Source: Stenotrophomonas maltophilia
GTDB taxonomy: Bacteria > Pseudomonadota > Gammaproteobacteria > Xanthomonadales > Xanthomonadaceae
Assembly: GCF_006974125.1 (NCBI RefSeq)
Contig: NZ_CP037858.1
Coordinates: 124,001-188,000 of the forward strand
Length of the DNA: 64,000 nt
Direction of reading: 5' to 3'
Both the position numbers and the translations under genes were made by a program. The notes beneath the pieces were generated by a model. The model did not search any database. It saw only the letters and a list, made by a program, of their open reading frames with translations, and was not told where the DNA came from. Shown piece after piece: positions 1-8,822 of this stretch. How positions within the stretch are numbered: position 1 is the stretch's first letter; each line of letters opens with the position of its first letter.

Positions 1-1184
1 CCCAGCGCCGCAGTTGCGGTGCTGGCGAAGGTCTGGCCAAGGCGCGCGCCGGCGTCTGCCACGGCGCTGACGGCGCGCTCGATGGTCGGTCCGCCGGCGA
101 TCGCGGCGATCTTTGCTGCGTAGCGCGGGTCGGTGGCATAGCCGGCGCGCTGCAGGCCACTGGCGAAGCCCTGCACATCGGTGCCGGCCTGCAGGGCCTG
201 CTGGTAGCGCGGGCTGGTCTTCAGCAGGCGCACATAGTCGGCAAAGCTCTCGGCCGGCGAACTGTAGGCGCGGAAGCTGGCGGTCTCGTTGCGGCGCACG
301 CCATCGACATACTCGTGGGTGCCGGCCACGGCGCGCTGGCCGTTCCAGCCATTGGCCTTGATGCCGAACAGGTTGTGCGATGTGCTGCCGTCGGCATGCT
401 TGATGTGGCGCTTGCCCCAGCCGGTCTCCAGCGCTGCCTGGGCGACCAGGGCGCGGGCATCCACGCCCAGTTCCTTTGCCGCACGCTGCGCGTGCTGCCA
501 GATGCTGGCGACGAAACCTTCGGGGGTGTGCTCGCCCAGCTGGGCGACCGCGGTGCGGGTAGCCATCGCATCGGCCGGGCTGATGGCCGTGCCGCGATTG
601 CTGGCGGTGGCCGACCACTGATCGCTGTTGGCGGCCCAGTCCTCGCCCTGCAGGCTGCCGATGTACGGATCTTCGGTGCCCAGCGAGCGGTGCATGCTGC
701 TGCTTTCGCGACCGGCGATCAGGTCCAGCGCCTGTTCCATCGGCGCAACCGCCGCGTGTGCGCCCGACTGGGCGCCGGCGGCCATCTGCTGCAGCAGGCG
801 CACGGCCTGGCTGCCGTCTTCCAGCGGCAGCGATGGCGCAGGCTTGGCCGGTGCATTGAGCTGATAGGCACGACTGGCCTTGGCCGGGTCCACGCGGGTA
901 TCCAGCGCCGGGCCATCGGCGGCCTGGCCGGACAGCTGCCGGCTGATCATGCCGGACAGGCCCAGGCCCTTGCCGCGGGTCATCGCCTCGGCGATCTTCT
1001 GGTCGTACATGTCGCGGAACATCTTGTTCTCGCCGGGGAACAGCGAGTCGCCGAAGCTGGCGTCACGCATGCTCTTGACCAGCATCTGCGCGAACTGGCC
1101 TTCCAGCTGTCGCGCGACCTTGTCGATCTTGGCCGGATCGTTCTGTGGCGCCGGGTGCAGATCGAATGCGGGATTGATGCGCAT
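1..1184 (-). CDS. flgJ: FlgJ, rod-assembly protein / peptidoglycan hydrolase (3' end outside window)
   Basis: Flagellar rod cap and muralytic enzyme that opens the peptidoglycan for the growing rod. About 394 residues are readable and no stop is reached before the window edge. Residues ~15-85 form the rod-binding domain (QLEGQFAQMLVKSMRDA, then GLGLSGMISRQL). After a low-complexity linker, the C-terminal glucosaminidase domain starts near residue 205 and contains AQAALETGWG, with the family's catalytic Glu at ~253. The ATG is one base after the flgI stop, so the two are translationally linked. It is the last visible gene of flgBCDEFGHIJ and probably shares the internal sigma54 promoter before flgG. 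Confidence 0.95.
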   Translation of the reverse strand, partial: MRINPAFDLHPAPQNDPAKIDKVARQLEGQFAQMLVKSMRDASFGDSLFPGENKMFRDMYDQKIAEAMTRGKGLGLSGMISRQLSGQAADGPALDTRVDPAKASRAYQLNAPAKPAPSLPLEDGSQAVRLLQQMAAGAQSGAHAAVAPMEQALDLIAGRESSSMHRSLGTEDPYIGSLQGEDWAANSDQWSATASNRGTAISPADAMATRTAVAQLGEHTPEGFVASIWQHAQRAAKELGVDARALVAQAALETGWGKRHIKHADGSTSHNLFGIKANGWNGQRAVAGTHEYVDGVRRNETASFRAYSSPAESFADYVRLLKTSPRYQQALQAGTDVQGFASGLQRAGYATDPRYAAKIAAIAGGPTIERAVSAVADAGARLGQTFASTATAAL

Positions 1185-1185
1185 G

Positions 1186-2322
1186 TCAGATCACCTCGAG
1201 CTCGGCACTCAGGGCGCCGGCCTGCTTCAGGGCTTCCAGGATCGCAATGAGATCGCCCGGTGCCGCGCCTACCGCGTTCACCGCGTGCACGATCTCGTCC
1301 AGGGTGGTGCCGCCGCTGAACTTGAACATGCGGCTGCCGTCATTGGTGGCGGTGATGGTCGACTGCGGGCTGGCCACGGTGCGGCCGCCGGACAGCGCGT
1401 TGGGCTGGCTGACATTGGTGTTTTCCTGGATCGTCACGGTCAGCGAACCATGCGAGATCGCGGCAGGTCCGACCCGCACCTGCTGGCCGATGACCACGGT
1501 GCCGGTACGCGAATTGACCACCACCTTGGCCGGGGCGCTGCCCGGGGTCAGTTCCAGGTTCTCGATGCGAGCCAGCAGGCCGATGCGTGCGCCCGGATCG
1601 GTCGGTGCGGTGACCGCCACGGTCACGCCATCGACCGCGCGTGCCGCACCTTCGCCGAACGCATTGTTGAGCGCCGCGACCATGCGCGAGACGGTCGTGA
1701 AGTCATTGTTGTGCAGGTTCAGGGTGATCTCGCCGCCATTGGCCAGCGGGTCGGGCAGGGCACGTTCCACGGTGGCGCCATTGGGAATGCGGCCGACACT
1801 GGGTACGTTCACCGAGACGCGCGAACCATCCTTGCCCTGCGCGCCAAAGCCACCCACGATCAGGTTGCCCTGGGCGATGGCATAGATCTGGCCATCGGCG
1901 CCGCGCAGCGGGGCCATCAGCAGCGAACCGCCGCGCAGCGACACCGCGTTGCCGATCGAGGACACCGTGATGTCGATCGGCTGGCCCGGCTTGGCGAACG
2001 GCGGCAGTTCAGCGTGGATCGCCACCGCCGCCACGTTCTTCAGCTGCGGATTGACGTTCGGCGGAACATTCACGCCCAGCTCGCCGAGCAGGTTCTTCAG
2101 GCTCTGCACGGTGAAGGGCGCCTGGCTGGTGCGGTCGCCGCTGCCGTCCAGGCCGACCACCAGGCCATAGCCCACCAGCGCATTGCCGCGTACGCCACCG
2201 ACCTGGGCCAGGTCCTTGATGCGTTCAGCGCTGGCTGGGGCTGCCACGATCAGCAGCATCAAAGCGACGAACGACGCCGCGCGTCGCTGCCAGGAGGAAG
2301 AGAAGAAGGATTTCATGGCCAT
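1186..2322 (-). CDS. flgI: FlgI, flagellar P-ring protein
   Basis: Periplasmic P-ring subunit around the flagellar rod at the peptidoglycan layer. The 378 residues begin with a Sec signal peptide ending around [11 protein letters not shown], followed by the hallmark N-terminus of the mature protein ([20 protein letters not shown]). Length matches the family. A second ATG six bases downstream (MKSFF) is an equally possible start. It lies three bases from flgH and one base from flgJ inside the flg operon; its export would depend on Sec and its assembly on FlgA, encoded at 8823. Confidence 0.96.
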   Translation of the reverse strand: MAMKSFFSSSWQRRAASFVALMLLIVAAPASAERIKDLAQVGGVRGNALVGYGLVVGLDGSGDRTSQAPFTVQSLKNLLGELGVNVPPNVNPQLKNVAAVAIHAELPPFAKPGQPIDITVSSIGNAVSLRGGSLLMAPLRGADGQIYAIAQGNLIVGGFGAQGKDGSRVSVNVPSVGRIPNGATVERALPDPLANGGEITLNLHNNDFTTVSRMVAALNNAFGEGAARAVDGVTVAVTAPTDPGARIGLLARIENLELTPGSAPAKVVVNSRTGTVVIGQQVRVGPAAISHGSLTVTIQENTNVSQPNALSGGRTVASPQSTITATNDGSRMFKFSGGTTLDEIVHAVNAVGAAPGDLIAILEALKQAGALSAELEVI

Positions 2323-2324
2323 AC

Positions 2325-3017
2325 TCAGAACGGCGTCAGGCCGGAGTTGAAGAAGCGGCTCAACCAGCCCATCGCGTTGGACTGCGCGACAGGGCCGCGG
2401 CCGCCATAGACGATGCGCGCCTCAGCCACGCGGCTGGAGGGCACGGTGTTGTCGGCGCTGATGTCGCCGGGGCGCACGATGCCCTGTACCTGCACCAGCT
2501 CGTCGCCCTGGTTCAGGCGCAGGTTCTTCTGCCCCTGCACCACCAGGTTGCCGTTGGGCAGGCGCTGCACCACGGTCACGGTCACGTTGCCCTGCAGGCG
2601 GTTGCTCTGCGCGCTGTTGCCCTTGCCGGTGAAGTCACGCGCACCCTTGGCCGTCGCACTGAGGATGTCCTTGCCGCCCAGCGTAACGGGCGCGCCGAGG
2701 ATGGAGGGCGTGCCCAGGCTCAGGTTGGACTCCTTGTTGGTGGCTGTGTTGGCACTGGTCTGCGCGGTGGTGTTTTCCAGCAGGGTGATGGTCAGCAGGT
2801 CGCCGACATCGCGCGCGCGACGGTCCGAATACAACTGCAGGGTCGGGCCGGCCGCGTAGATCGCGCCGGCGGTCGGTTCGGCCTGCGGTGGCATGATCGG
2901 CTGGATCGGTGCCATTGCCGGATAGGGGCGCACATCGCCGGCAATCACGCAGCCACCGAGCAGGGCAGCCACGGCGCAGGCGAGGGCAGTGCGGGCGAAG
3001 TTGGAAATGGGCGACAT
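2325..3017 (-). CDS. flgH: FlgH, flagellar L-ring lipoprotein
   Basis: Outer-membrane L-ring subunit of the basal body. The 230-residue product starts with a lipoprotein signal peptide with lipobox LLGGC, so Cys22 would be lipidated. The central domain carries the family motifs [17 protein letters not shown] and [15 protein letters not shown], and the C-terminus ends with a WLSRFF segment typical of FlgH. It is 22 bases downstream of flgG and 2 bases from flgI in the operon. Nothing unusual was seen. Confidence 0.97.
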   Translation of the reverse strand: MSPISNFARTALACAVAALLGGCVIAGDVRPYPAMAPIQPIMPPQAEPTAGAIYAAGPTLQLYSDRRARDVGDLLTITLLENTTAQTSANTATNKESNLSLGTPSILGAPVTLGGKDILSATAKGARDFTGKGNSAQSNRLQGNVTVTVVQRLPNGNLVVQGQKNLRLNQGDELVQVQGIVRPGDISADNTVPSSRVAEARIVYGGRGPVAQSNAMGWLSRFFNSGLTPF

Positions 3018-3039
3018 GGCGGTTTCCCGGGTTGGCCGG

Positions 3040-3825
3040 TCAGAGCTTGTTGTTGAGGTAGCCGAGCATCGAATCGGTGGTGGAGATTGCCTTGGCGTTC
3101 ATTTCGTAGGCGCGCTGGGTTTCGATCATCGACACCAGCTCTTCCACCACGTTGACGTTGCTGCCCTCCAGCGCACCCTGCACCACGGTGCCGAGGCCGT
3201 TGAGGCCGGGATTGCCGTTCTGTGCCGGGCCGGAGGCCGTGGTCTCCAGGAACAGGTTCTCACCGCGGGCCTGCAGGCCGGCCGGATTGACGAAGTCGGT
3301 CAGGGTCAGCGCGCCCACTTCCACCGAGGCGGCGCCGTCGGCCATCTTCACGCTGATGGTGCCGTCGGTACCGATGGTCACCGACTGCGCGCCTTCGGGA
3401 ATCTGGATGCCCGGCTGCACCGGGTAGCCGCTGTTGGTGACCAGCTCGCTGTCCTGGTTGATCTTGAACGAGCCATCACGGGTGTAGGCCGAGCTGCCAT
3501 CGGGCATCTGCACTTCGAAGAAGCCGCGGCCGTTGACCATCACGTCCAGTGCGCGGCCGGTCTGCTGCTGGCCACCCTGTTCGAAGTTCTTGGCGGTGGC
3601 GACCACGCGCACGCCGGTACCCAGCTGCAGGCCGGTCGGCAGCTGGGTCTGTGCCGAGGAGGAGCCGCCGGGTTGGCGTACCTGCTGGTACAGCAGGTCC
3701 TCGAAGCTGGCACGGTCCTGCTTGAAGCCGGTGGTGTTGGTGTTGGCGAGGTTGTTGGAAACCACCGACATGCGCATCTGCTGCGCATCCAGTCCGGTTT
3801 TCGCGATCCACAATGCCTGGTTCAT
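3040..3825 (-). CDS. flgG: FlgG, distal rod protein
   Basis: Distal rod subunit, exported by the flagellar type III apparatus. The 261 residues start MNQALWIAKTGLDAQQ, the conserved FlgG N-terminus. A longer in-frame extension upstream to 3906 is rejected because it has no family match and runs across a sigma54 promoter. The N-terminal rod motif (NNLANTNTTGFKQDR) and C-terminal motif (ELVSMIETQRAYEMNAKAI) are intact. The 102-base gap from flgF is the largest within the operon and holds that promoter, so flgG-H-I-J can be transcribed separately. Confidence 0.97.
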   Translation of the reverse strand: MNQALWIAKTGLDAQQMRMSVVSNNLANTNTTGFKQDRASFEDLLYQQVRQPGGSSSAQTQLPTGLQLGTGVRVVATAKNFEQGGQQQTGRALDVMVNGRGFFEVQMPDGSSAYTRDGSFKINQDSELVTNSGYPVQPGIQIPEGAQSVTIGTDGTISVKMADGAASVEVGALTLTDFVNPAGLQARGENLFLETTASGPAQNGNPGLNGLGTVVQGALEGSNVNVVEELVSMIETQRAYEMNAKAISTTDSMLGYLNNKL

Positions 3826-3882
3826 CTTCGGTGTCCTGTCTGGTGGAGCCGGCCGCGCGGTGCGGCCCTTGTCTTCGGGTGT

Positions 3883-3897
3883 GCAAGCGGTGTGCCA
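3883..3897 (-). promoter_or_regulatory. Sigma54 promoter for flgGHIJ
   Basis: Reads TGGCACA-CCGC-TTGC on the minus strand: the invariant -24 GG and -12 GC are correctly spaced and the fit to consensus TGGCACG-N4-TTGC is nearly perfect. It sits between flgF and flgG, predicting a leader of about 45 nt before the flgG ATG. In Xanthomonadaceae such class II flagellar promoters are driven by RpoN with the enhancer-binding protein FleQ; the activator is inferred, not seen here. Confidence 0.85.
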
Positions 3898-3927
3898 GCG
3901 CCGCATTCAAGCGGCGCCGGAATTCCG

Positions 3928-4677
3928 TCAGCTGCCCAGGCGCAGCAGGCTGTTGGCGCTGCGCGCGTTGTCGTCGCCGTGCTTGATCACCTGCACCTGC
4001 ATTTCGTACTGGCGCTGCAGCTGGATCATCTGCACCAGCGCACCGGCGGCATCGACGTTGCTGCCTTCCAGCTGGCCGCTGTGCACCGCCGTGCCCTGCG
4101 CAGGTGCAAACGGCTGGCGCGGATCGGTGTTGCGGAACAGGCCATCCAGGCCACGCTCCAGGCGCTCGTCCGGTGCCTGCACCACCTTGATCCGTCCGAC
4201 CTGGGCCATCGTCTGCGGGCCTTCGCCCTGCGGAATGATCGAGATCGTGCCGTCGGCACCGATCTCCATCGCCTGGTAGGGCGGAATGGCGATCGGGTTG
4301 TTGTTGTCATCCAGCACCGGGCGGCCGCTGGACGTCACCAGCTGGCCGTTCGGCGTGACCGACAGTGCAGCGCCGCGCGTGTACGCCTCGCTGCCATCGG
4401 TGGACTGCACGGCCAGCCAGGTGCCGGTCTGCAGCGCCAGGTCCAGCGGCTTGCCGGTGATGTGCTGCGCGCCGGGCCGGCGGTTGAAACCGGCGTCGAC
4501 GTGCAGTGCATCCACCCGCGAGGCAAAGCCCGGGCCCTTGATCGGGAAGGCTTCGGTGTTGGCCAGCGCTTCCTTGAAGCCAGGGGTGTCCGAGTTGGCG
4601 AGATTGTGGCTGAGCGTGCCCTGCGCCTGCAGGGAGGCGCGGGCACCGGTCATCGCCACGTAAAGGGCTTTATCCAT
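3928..4677 (-). CDS. flgF: FlgF, proximal rod protein
   Basis: Proximal rod subunit of the flagellar basal body. The 249 residues start MDKALYVAMTGARAS with the conserved N-terminal rod motif (HNLANSDTPGFKEAL) and C-terminal helix (GALVQMIQLQRQYEMQVQVI). It follows flgE by 32 bases and precedes flgG, the usual order. Length and motifs are normal for FlgF. Confidence 0.96.
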   Translation of the reverse strand: MDKALYVAMTGARASLQAQGTLSHNLANSDTPGFKEALANTEAFPIKGPGFASRVDALHVDAGFNRRPGAQHITGKPLDLALQTGTWLAVQSTDGSEAYTRGAALSVTPNGQLVTSSGRPVLDDNNNPIAIPPYQAMEIGADGTISIIPQGEGPQTMAQVGRIKVVQAPDERLERGLDGLFRNTDPRQPFAPAQGTAVHSGQLEGSNVDAAGALVQMIQLQRQYEMQVQVIKHGDDNARSANSLLRLGS

Positions 4678-4709
4678 GCGGGAAGTTCCGAGACGGGGTC
4701 AGCAGTTCA

Positions 4710-5933
4710 TCAACGGATATTGATGACGGTCTGGGTGATCTGGTCCTGGGTGGTGATCATCTGCGCGTTGGCCTGGAAGTTGCGCTGCGCGGTGATCATG
4801 TTGACCAGCTGCTCGGTGAGGTCGACCGTGGAGGCCTCCAGCGAACCGGCCTGGATCTTGCCGAGGTTGGACGTGTCCGGCATGCCGGTACGCGGCGTAC
4901 CCGAGCTGAAGGTATCCACCCACAGGTTGTTGCCCTTCGATTCCAGGCCCTGCGGATTGTTGAAGGTGGTCAGCGCGACCTGGCCCAGCGGCTTGTCGGC
5001 GCCGTTGGAATAACGGGCGTAGACCACGCCGGTTTCCGACACGGTGATCTCGTTGAGCTTGCCGGCGGCATAGCCGTCCTGCTGGGTGTTGCGCAGCGCG
5101 AACTTCTCGCCGTACTGGGTCGAGCCGTTGATATCCAGCGTCATGTTCAGCACGCCCGCACCCGTGGTCGGGGTGAAGGTGCCGAGGCTGACCTTGCCGT
5201 TGGCCGGCGCGGTGAGCTTGCCACTGTTGTCGAAGGTGACCGGGGTCGGTGCGCCAGCCGGCTGGCCGTCCACGTAGTTGCGCACGGTCCACTCGTTCGG
5301 GTTGGCACCCTTCACGAAATAGGAGACCTGGATGTGGCTCACGCCCAGCGAGTCGTACACCGTGATGCCGCCGCTGGAGTGGTTGTAGCTGTTGGAGTCG
5401 GTCGGGTCGAAGGTGGTGACGGTCGGCTGCTTGGCGTTGGCCGGCAGGGTGAAGCCGACCTTCACTTCGCTGGTCTGCTTCGGCGGGCTGTCGGTGGTCA
5501 GCAGCTGCAGGTCGACCATGCGGCCGGCATCGAAGTTGGTGCCGTCTGCATTCGGCGCGAACACCTGCAGGCGCGCTCCCTGCGGGTTGACCACGTAACC
5601 CGATGCATCGGTCTGGAAGTTGCCCGCGCGCGAATAGACCCGGGTGCCGTTCATGTTCATGGTGAAGAAGCCCTCACCGGAAATGGCCATGTCCAGGCTG
5701 CGGCCGGTCTGTTCGTTGTGGCCCTGCTTGAACTGCTGGGCAACATTGGAGACACGGACGCCCGAACCCACGGCGTTCTTCGACAGGCCGTAACCGGTGG
5801 CCGAGAACAGGTCGGCGAACTCGGCGCGCGATTCCTTGAAGCCGGTGGTGTTGACGTTGGCGACGTTGTTGGCGGTGACGCTCAGGTCGGAATTGGCGGC
5901 ATTGATGCCGGACAGCGAGACATTGAAGCCCAT
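4710..5933 (-). CDS. flgE: FlgE, flagellar hook protein
   Basis: Hook subunit polymerised outside the cell under the FlgD cap. The start at MGFNVSLSGINAANSDL gives 407 residues; an upstream in-frame extension to 6176 overlaps flgD and is rejected. The N-terminal segment (NVANVNTTGFKESRAEF) and C-terminal helix (QLVNMITAQRNFQANAQMI) are the conserved rod/hook termini, and the central part is the variable hook domain. It lies 32 bases downstream of flgD. Confidence 0.97.
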   Translation of the reverse strand: MGFNVSLSGINAANSDLSVTANNVANVNTTGFKESRAEFADLFSATGYGLSKNAVGSGVRVSNVAQQFKQGHNEQTGRSLDMAISGEGFFTMNMNGTRVYSRAGNFQTDASGYVVNPQGARLQVFAPNADGTNFDAGRMVDLQLLTTDSPPKQTSEVKVGFTLPANAKQPTVTTFDPTDSNSYNHSSGGITVYDSLGVSHIQVSYFVKGANPNEWTVRNYVDGQPAGAPTPVTFDNSGKLTAPANGKVSLGTFTPTTGAGVLNMTLDINGSTQYGEKFALRNTQQDGYAAGKLNEITVSETGVVYARYSNGADKPLGQVALTTFNNPQGLESKGNNLWVDTFSSGTPRTGMPDTSNLGKIQAGSLEASTVDLTEQLVNMITAQRNFQANAQMITTQDQITQTVINIR

Positions 5934-5965
5934 GGGATGCTCCTGGTAAGTGCGGGGTGTGCGGC

Positions 5966-6649
5966 TCAGCTGACGCGGAGCACGTAGTCGATCGGGGCCG
6001 TGCCCAGGCCCTTGAGGTTCAGGTACAGGCCGTCGGAACCGACGGTCACGCTTTCCACCGGTGCCTGCACGTAGGTGGACAACTTGGTGCTCTTGCCGGC
6101 GGTGTCGACGTGGTTGGCGACGATGGAGTACTTGCCCGGTTCCATGCGCTTGCCGTTGGCGTCCTTGCCGTCCCACTTGAAGGCGGTTTCGCCGGCGGCC
6201 TTGGCTTCCACGCTCAGCGAAGTGACCTTGGCGCCGGTGGCATCGGTGACGTCGACGGTGATGATGCCGGCCGAAGGCGCGGCCACCGTGCCTTCAACGC
6301 TGCCTTCCTTCTCCAGCACCAGCTTTTCCGACGGCACCAGCACCTGGTGGCCGACCAATGCGGCACCGCGCAGCACCTGGTCGCTGGCCATCGATTCCTG
6401 GAAGCCCTTCACCGTCTTGTTCAGATCGGTGATGCCCTGCACGGTGGACATCTGCGCCATCTGCGCGACCATCTGCGTGTTGTCCATCGGCTTCAGCGGA
6501 TCCTGGTGCTGCAGCTGCTCGGTCATCAGGCGCAGGAAGTCGGCCTGGTCCAGCGTGTTCTTCTTCTTCGTAGCGTTGCTGTTCGGGGCGTTCAGGCCGA
6601 GTGCGGCGTAGACGTCCTGATTGGTCTGGTTGTTGACGGCGGTGGTCAT
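5966..6649 (-). CDS. flgD: FlgD, hook-cap scaffold protein
   Basis: Hook assembly scaffold. The 227 residues contain the N-terminal FlgD motif (LDQADFLRLMTEQLQHQDPL, followed by PMDNTQMVAQMAQ), the Tudor/FnIII-like region (MASDQVLRGAALVGHQVL) and the C-terminal FLgD_tudor and FlgD Ig-like part (GKRMEPGKYSI). Normal length and position between flgC and flgE. A frame error is not suspected. Confidence 0.96.
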   Translation of the reverse strand: MTTAVNNQTNQDVYAALGLNAPNSNATKKKNTLDQADFLRLMTEQLQHQDPLKPMDNTQMVAQMAQMSTVQGITDLNKTVKGFQESMASDQVLRGAALVGHQVLVPSEKLVLEKEGSVEGTVAAPSAGIITVDVTDATGAKVTSLSVEAKAAGETAFKWDGKDANGKRMEPGKYSIVANHVDTAGKSTKLSTYVQAPVESVTVGSDGLYLNLKGLGTAPIDYVLRVS

Positions 6650-6672
6650 GGCGGTATCCGGTACTGCGGGCC

Positions 6673-7080
6673 TCAGCGGCCCATGGTCAGGGTGGCCAGG
6701 GCCAGTTCCTTGGCGGTGGTCAGCATCTCCACGCCGGCCTGGTAGTTACGCGAGGTCGAGATCAGGTTGACCATCTGCGCCACCGGATCGACGTCGGGCT
6801 GGTAGATGTAGCCATCGCCATCGGCCAGCGGGTGGCCCGGCTCATAGCGCTTGATCGGCGCGGCCTCGCTCTGGGTGATCTCCTTGACCTTCACCGAGGT
6901 GATGTTCGGATCGTTCTTGCTGGTGACGGCCTGGAAGATCGGCTCCAGCGGCTTGTACACCGCGTCGGCGGAGCCGGCGACGGTGTCGGCGTTGGAGAGG
7001 TTGGAGGCGATGGTGCTCATGCGCACCGACTGCGCCTGCAACGCGGAGCCGGCGATATCGAAGATCGGCAGGTTGCTCAT
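6673..7080 (-). CDS. flgC: FlgC, proximal rod protein
   Basis: Rod subunit of 135 residues. It starts MSNLPIFDIAGSALQAQS with the rod N-terminal motif and ends with VNLISTSRNYQAGVEMLTTA, the conserved C-terminal helix. The ATG lies three bases from the flgB stop, and the product pairs with FlgB as the first rod segment. Length is typical. Confidence 0.97.
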   Translation of the reverse strand: MSNLPIFDIAGSALQAQSVRMSTIASNLSNADTVAGSADAVYKPLEPIFQAVTSKNDPNITSVKVKEITQSEAAPIKRYEPGHPLADGDGYIYQPDVDPVAQMVNLISTSRNYQAGVEMLTTAKELALATLTMGR

Positions 7081-7083
7081 GGC

Positions 7084-7479
7084 TTATTGCCCCGTGATCG
7101 CGGTCAGCATGGAACGCACCTTGCTCTCGACGAAGCTGAGCGAAGCGCGGTACTCGAGCGCGGCACGGCCATAGGCCGCACGCTCGGCATCGGGATCGAC
7201 GGTGTTGCCGTCCAGGCTGGGCTGCACGCCGTCGCGCGCGATCTGGAACGGGTTCAGGCCACTACTGATCTCGTAGTGCTGCTCGTGGGTGGTGGCCATC
7301 AGGCCGTTGGCATCCAGCCCCTGGGCATGGCGCAGGGCGGCATCGAAGTCCAGGTCCTGGGCCTTGTAGCCGGGAGTGTCGGCATTGCCGAGGTTGCTGG
7401 CGATCAGCTTCATCCGCTGTTCGCGCAACGGCATGGCCTGGGCATGGACGCCCAGGTAGTCGGTAATCAGGTTGCGCAC
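7084..7479 (-). CDS. flgB: FlgB, proximal rod protein
   Basis: First gene of the flgB-J operon; 131-residue proximal rod subunit joining the rod to FliE/MS ring. Conserved rod motif ASNLGNADTPGYKAQDLDFD is near the N-terminus; the C-terminus is LSFVESKVRSMLTAITGQ. A sigma54 promoter lies 35 bases upstream of its ATG, giving a predicted leader of only about 22 nt. An overlapping alternative frame in this stretch has no family match and is ignored. Confidence 0.96.
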   Translation of the reverse strand: MRNLITDYLGVHAQAMPLREQRMKLIASNLGNADTPGYKAQDLDFDAALRHAQGLDANGLMATTHEQHYEISSGLNPFQIARDGVQPSLDGNTVDPDAERAAYGRAALEYRASLSFVESKVRSMLTAITGQ

Positions 7480-7513
7480 GGTGCACTCCCACGGGAACGT
7501 TGCCCGGGAAGCT

Positions 7514-7528
7514 GCAAGGGGTGTGCCA
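7514..7528 (-). promoter_or_regulatory. Sigma54 promoter for the flgB operon
   Basis: Minus-strand TGGCACA-CCCC-TTGC, a near-perfect -24/-12 element with correct spacing, immediately upstream of flgB. It is followed by an A at the usual -11 position. The element adjoins a SMAG-type repeat at 7541-7602, which would lie between this promoter and any upstream activator site. Confidence 0.88.
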
Positions 7529-7540
7529 AATTCGAGAGGG

Positions 7541-7602
7541 TAGTGCCGGCCGCTGGCCGGCTCCCCGATAGATCTGCGAATGCCGGCCAGCGGCCGGCAC
7601 TA
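7541..7602. repeat. SMAG-type inverted repeat pair (GCCGGCC core)
   Basis: Two palindromic units (TGCCGGCCGCTGGCCGG and TGCCGGCCAGCGGCCGGCA) face each other across about 20 bases between cheV and flgB. Each unit ends with the TAGTGCCGG / CGGCACTA boundary typical of short intergenic repeats in Stenotrophomonas. The pair could fold as a long cruciform and end transcripts from cheV. Confidence 0.8.
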
Positions 7603-7617
7603 GCGGATCAGTGGACG

Positions 7618-8562
7618 TCAGGCCGCCAACGCCACCTTGCGCAGGCGGTCCAGCACGAAGTCGGCCAGCTCGTGCGGCGAGTACTTGGCGACGAAGGCGT
7701 TGGCACCCACGCGCTCGACCATCGCATTGTTGAATACGCCCGACAGCGAGGTATGCAGCAGCACATACAGGCCGGCCAGGCCCGGATGGCGCCGGATTTC
7801 CGTCGTCAGCGTATAGCCGTCCATGGCCGGCATCTCGATGTCCGAGATGACCATGGCGTAGCGTTCGGCCGGGTTCTCGCCGGAAGCGTGGATCTGCAGC
7901 AGGTGGTCCAGTGCCTGCTTGCCGTCGGAGAGCAGGGTGGCACCTACGCCCAGCTGGTCGAGCACGCTGCGGATCTGCTGGCGCGCCACGCGCGAGTCAT
8001 CCACCACCAGCACCTGCAGCTGCGGGCCGTCGGAGGGCATTGCCATCGCCGGGTCGAGCACCGCCTCGCCGCGCACCTGGGCAATGTCGGCCAGCACGCT
8101 TTCGACATCGATGACCTGGATCAGCTCGCCCTGGAAGCGGGTTACGGCGGTCAGGTAGCTCGATTCGGCGCCCAGCTCCGGTGGCGGATGGATGTCTTCC
8201 ACCGCGATGTTGACGATGCGCTCCACACCGCTGACCAGGAAGCCCTGGATCGAGCGGTTGAACTCGGTAACGACCAGATAGCCGGGCGAGGTGTCGGCCT
8301 CCGGCTCGCGTTCGGGATGGCCGATGGCCAGGCCGAGATCCAGCACCGGCACCGAGCGGCCACGTACGTCGGCCACGCCGGAGAACTGGCTGGGCAGCCC
8401 GGGCACCTGGAACAGCTCCGGGCGCCGCAGGACTTCCTGCACCTTGAAGACATTGACGCCAAAAAGCTGACGTCCGCCGAGACGGAACAGCAGCAGCGCC
8501 AGGCGGTTGTGGCCGGCCAGGCGGGTCCGCTGGTCGATCCGGTTGAGCAGGTCATGGGACAT
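7618..8562 (-). CDS. cheV: CheV, CheW-receiver coupling protein
   Basis: Chemotaxis coupling protein combining an N-terminal CheW-like domain with a C-terminal response-regulator receiver. The CheW part (residues ~15-160) includes LLLFRLGGRQLFGVNVFKVQEV and the later IQGFLVSGVERIVNIAVEDI; the receiver (residues ~175-310) has VLVVDDSRVARQQ, the phosphoacceptor in VISDIEMPAMDGYTL and LHTSLSG. At 314 residues it is the normal CheV length. It links receptors to CheA and allows phosphorylation-dependent adaptation. A candidate sigma28 promoter lies just upstream. Confidence 0.95.
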   Translation of the reverse strand: MSHDLLNRIDQRTRLAGHNRLALLLFRLGGRQLFGVNVFKVQEVLRRPELFQVPGLPSQFSGVADVRGRSVPVLDLGLAIGHPEREPEADTSPGYLVVTEFNRSIQGFLVSGVERIVNIAVEDIHPPPELGAESSYLTAVTRFQGELIQVIDVESVLADIAQVRGEAVLDPAMAMPSDGPQLQVLVVDDSRVARQQIRSVLDQLGVGATLLSDGKQALDHLLQIHASGENPAERYAMVISDIEMPAMDGYTLTTEIRRHPGLAGLYVLLHTSLSGVFNNAMVERVGANAFVAKYSPHELADFVLDRLRKVALAA

Positions 8563-8569
8563 GGCTGCT

Positions 8570-8597
8570 GTATCGGCGCTGAGGCGGCAGAACTTGA
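8570..8597 (-). promoter_or_regulatory. Candidate sigma28 (FliA) promoter for cheV
   Basis: Minus strand reads TCAAGTTC, 12 bases, then GCCGATAC, against the FliA consensus TAAAGTTT-N11-GCCGATAA. The -10 is nearly perfect but the spacer is one base long. Transcription would begin within a base or two of the ATG, so the mRNA would be leaderless or nearly so; no Shine-Dalgarno is visible before the start. Confidence 0.5.
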
Positions 8598-8633
8598 GGG
8601 TGGTGTGCCGCCCGCGTGCTCCACACCGCTTCT

Positions 8634-8721
8634 GTAGAGTCGACTGTCAGTCGACTGCTCTTCGATCCGTTCGTGGGAACCCCCGCGCTTCGCGCGAAAG
8701 TCGACTGACAGTCGACTCTAC
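8634..8721. repeat. SMAG-type inverted repeat pair (GTCGACTGACAGTCGAC core)
   Basis: Two copies of a 17-base palindrome (GTCGACTGTCAGTCGAC and GTCGACTGACAGTCGAC) face outward with GTAGA / TCTAC ends, about 40 bases apart, in the cheV-flgA divergent region. The same core occurs again at 49634-49660. Confidence 0.82.
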
Positions 8722-8771
8722 CCATCCGGTCGCATCCCCACCCCGGACTCGCTCAACAGGCCCCGTCGCTC

Positions 8772-8786
8772 TGGCACGCCCCTTGC
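8772..8786 (+). promoter_or_regulatory. Sigma54 promoter for flgA
   Basis: Reads TGGCACG-CCCC-TTGC, an exact match to the sigma54 consensus TGGCACG-N4-TTGC. It gives a predicted leader of about 25 nt with AGGAGG four bases before the flgA ATG. Confidence 0.9.
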
Positions 8787-8822
8787 ACGCAGCTGGGCCA
8801 GGTCCCATCGACAGGAGGCGCC

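Noticed and set aside
3826..3906. Longer N-terminus for FlgG
   Set aside because: The extension overlaps the sigma54 promoter and lacks the conserved FlgG start.
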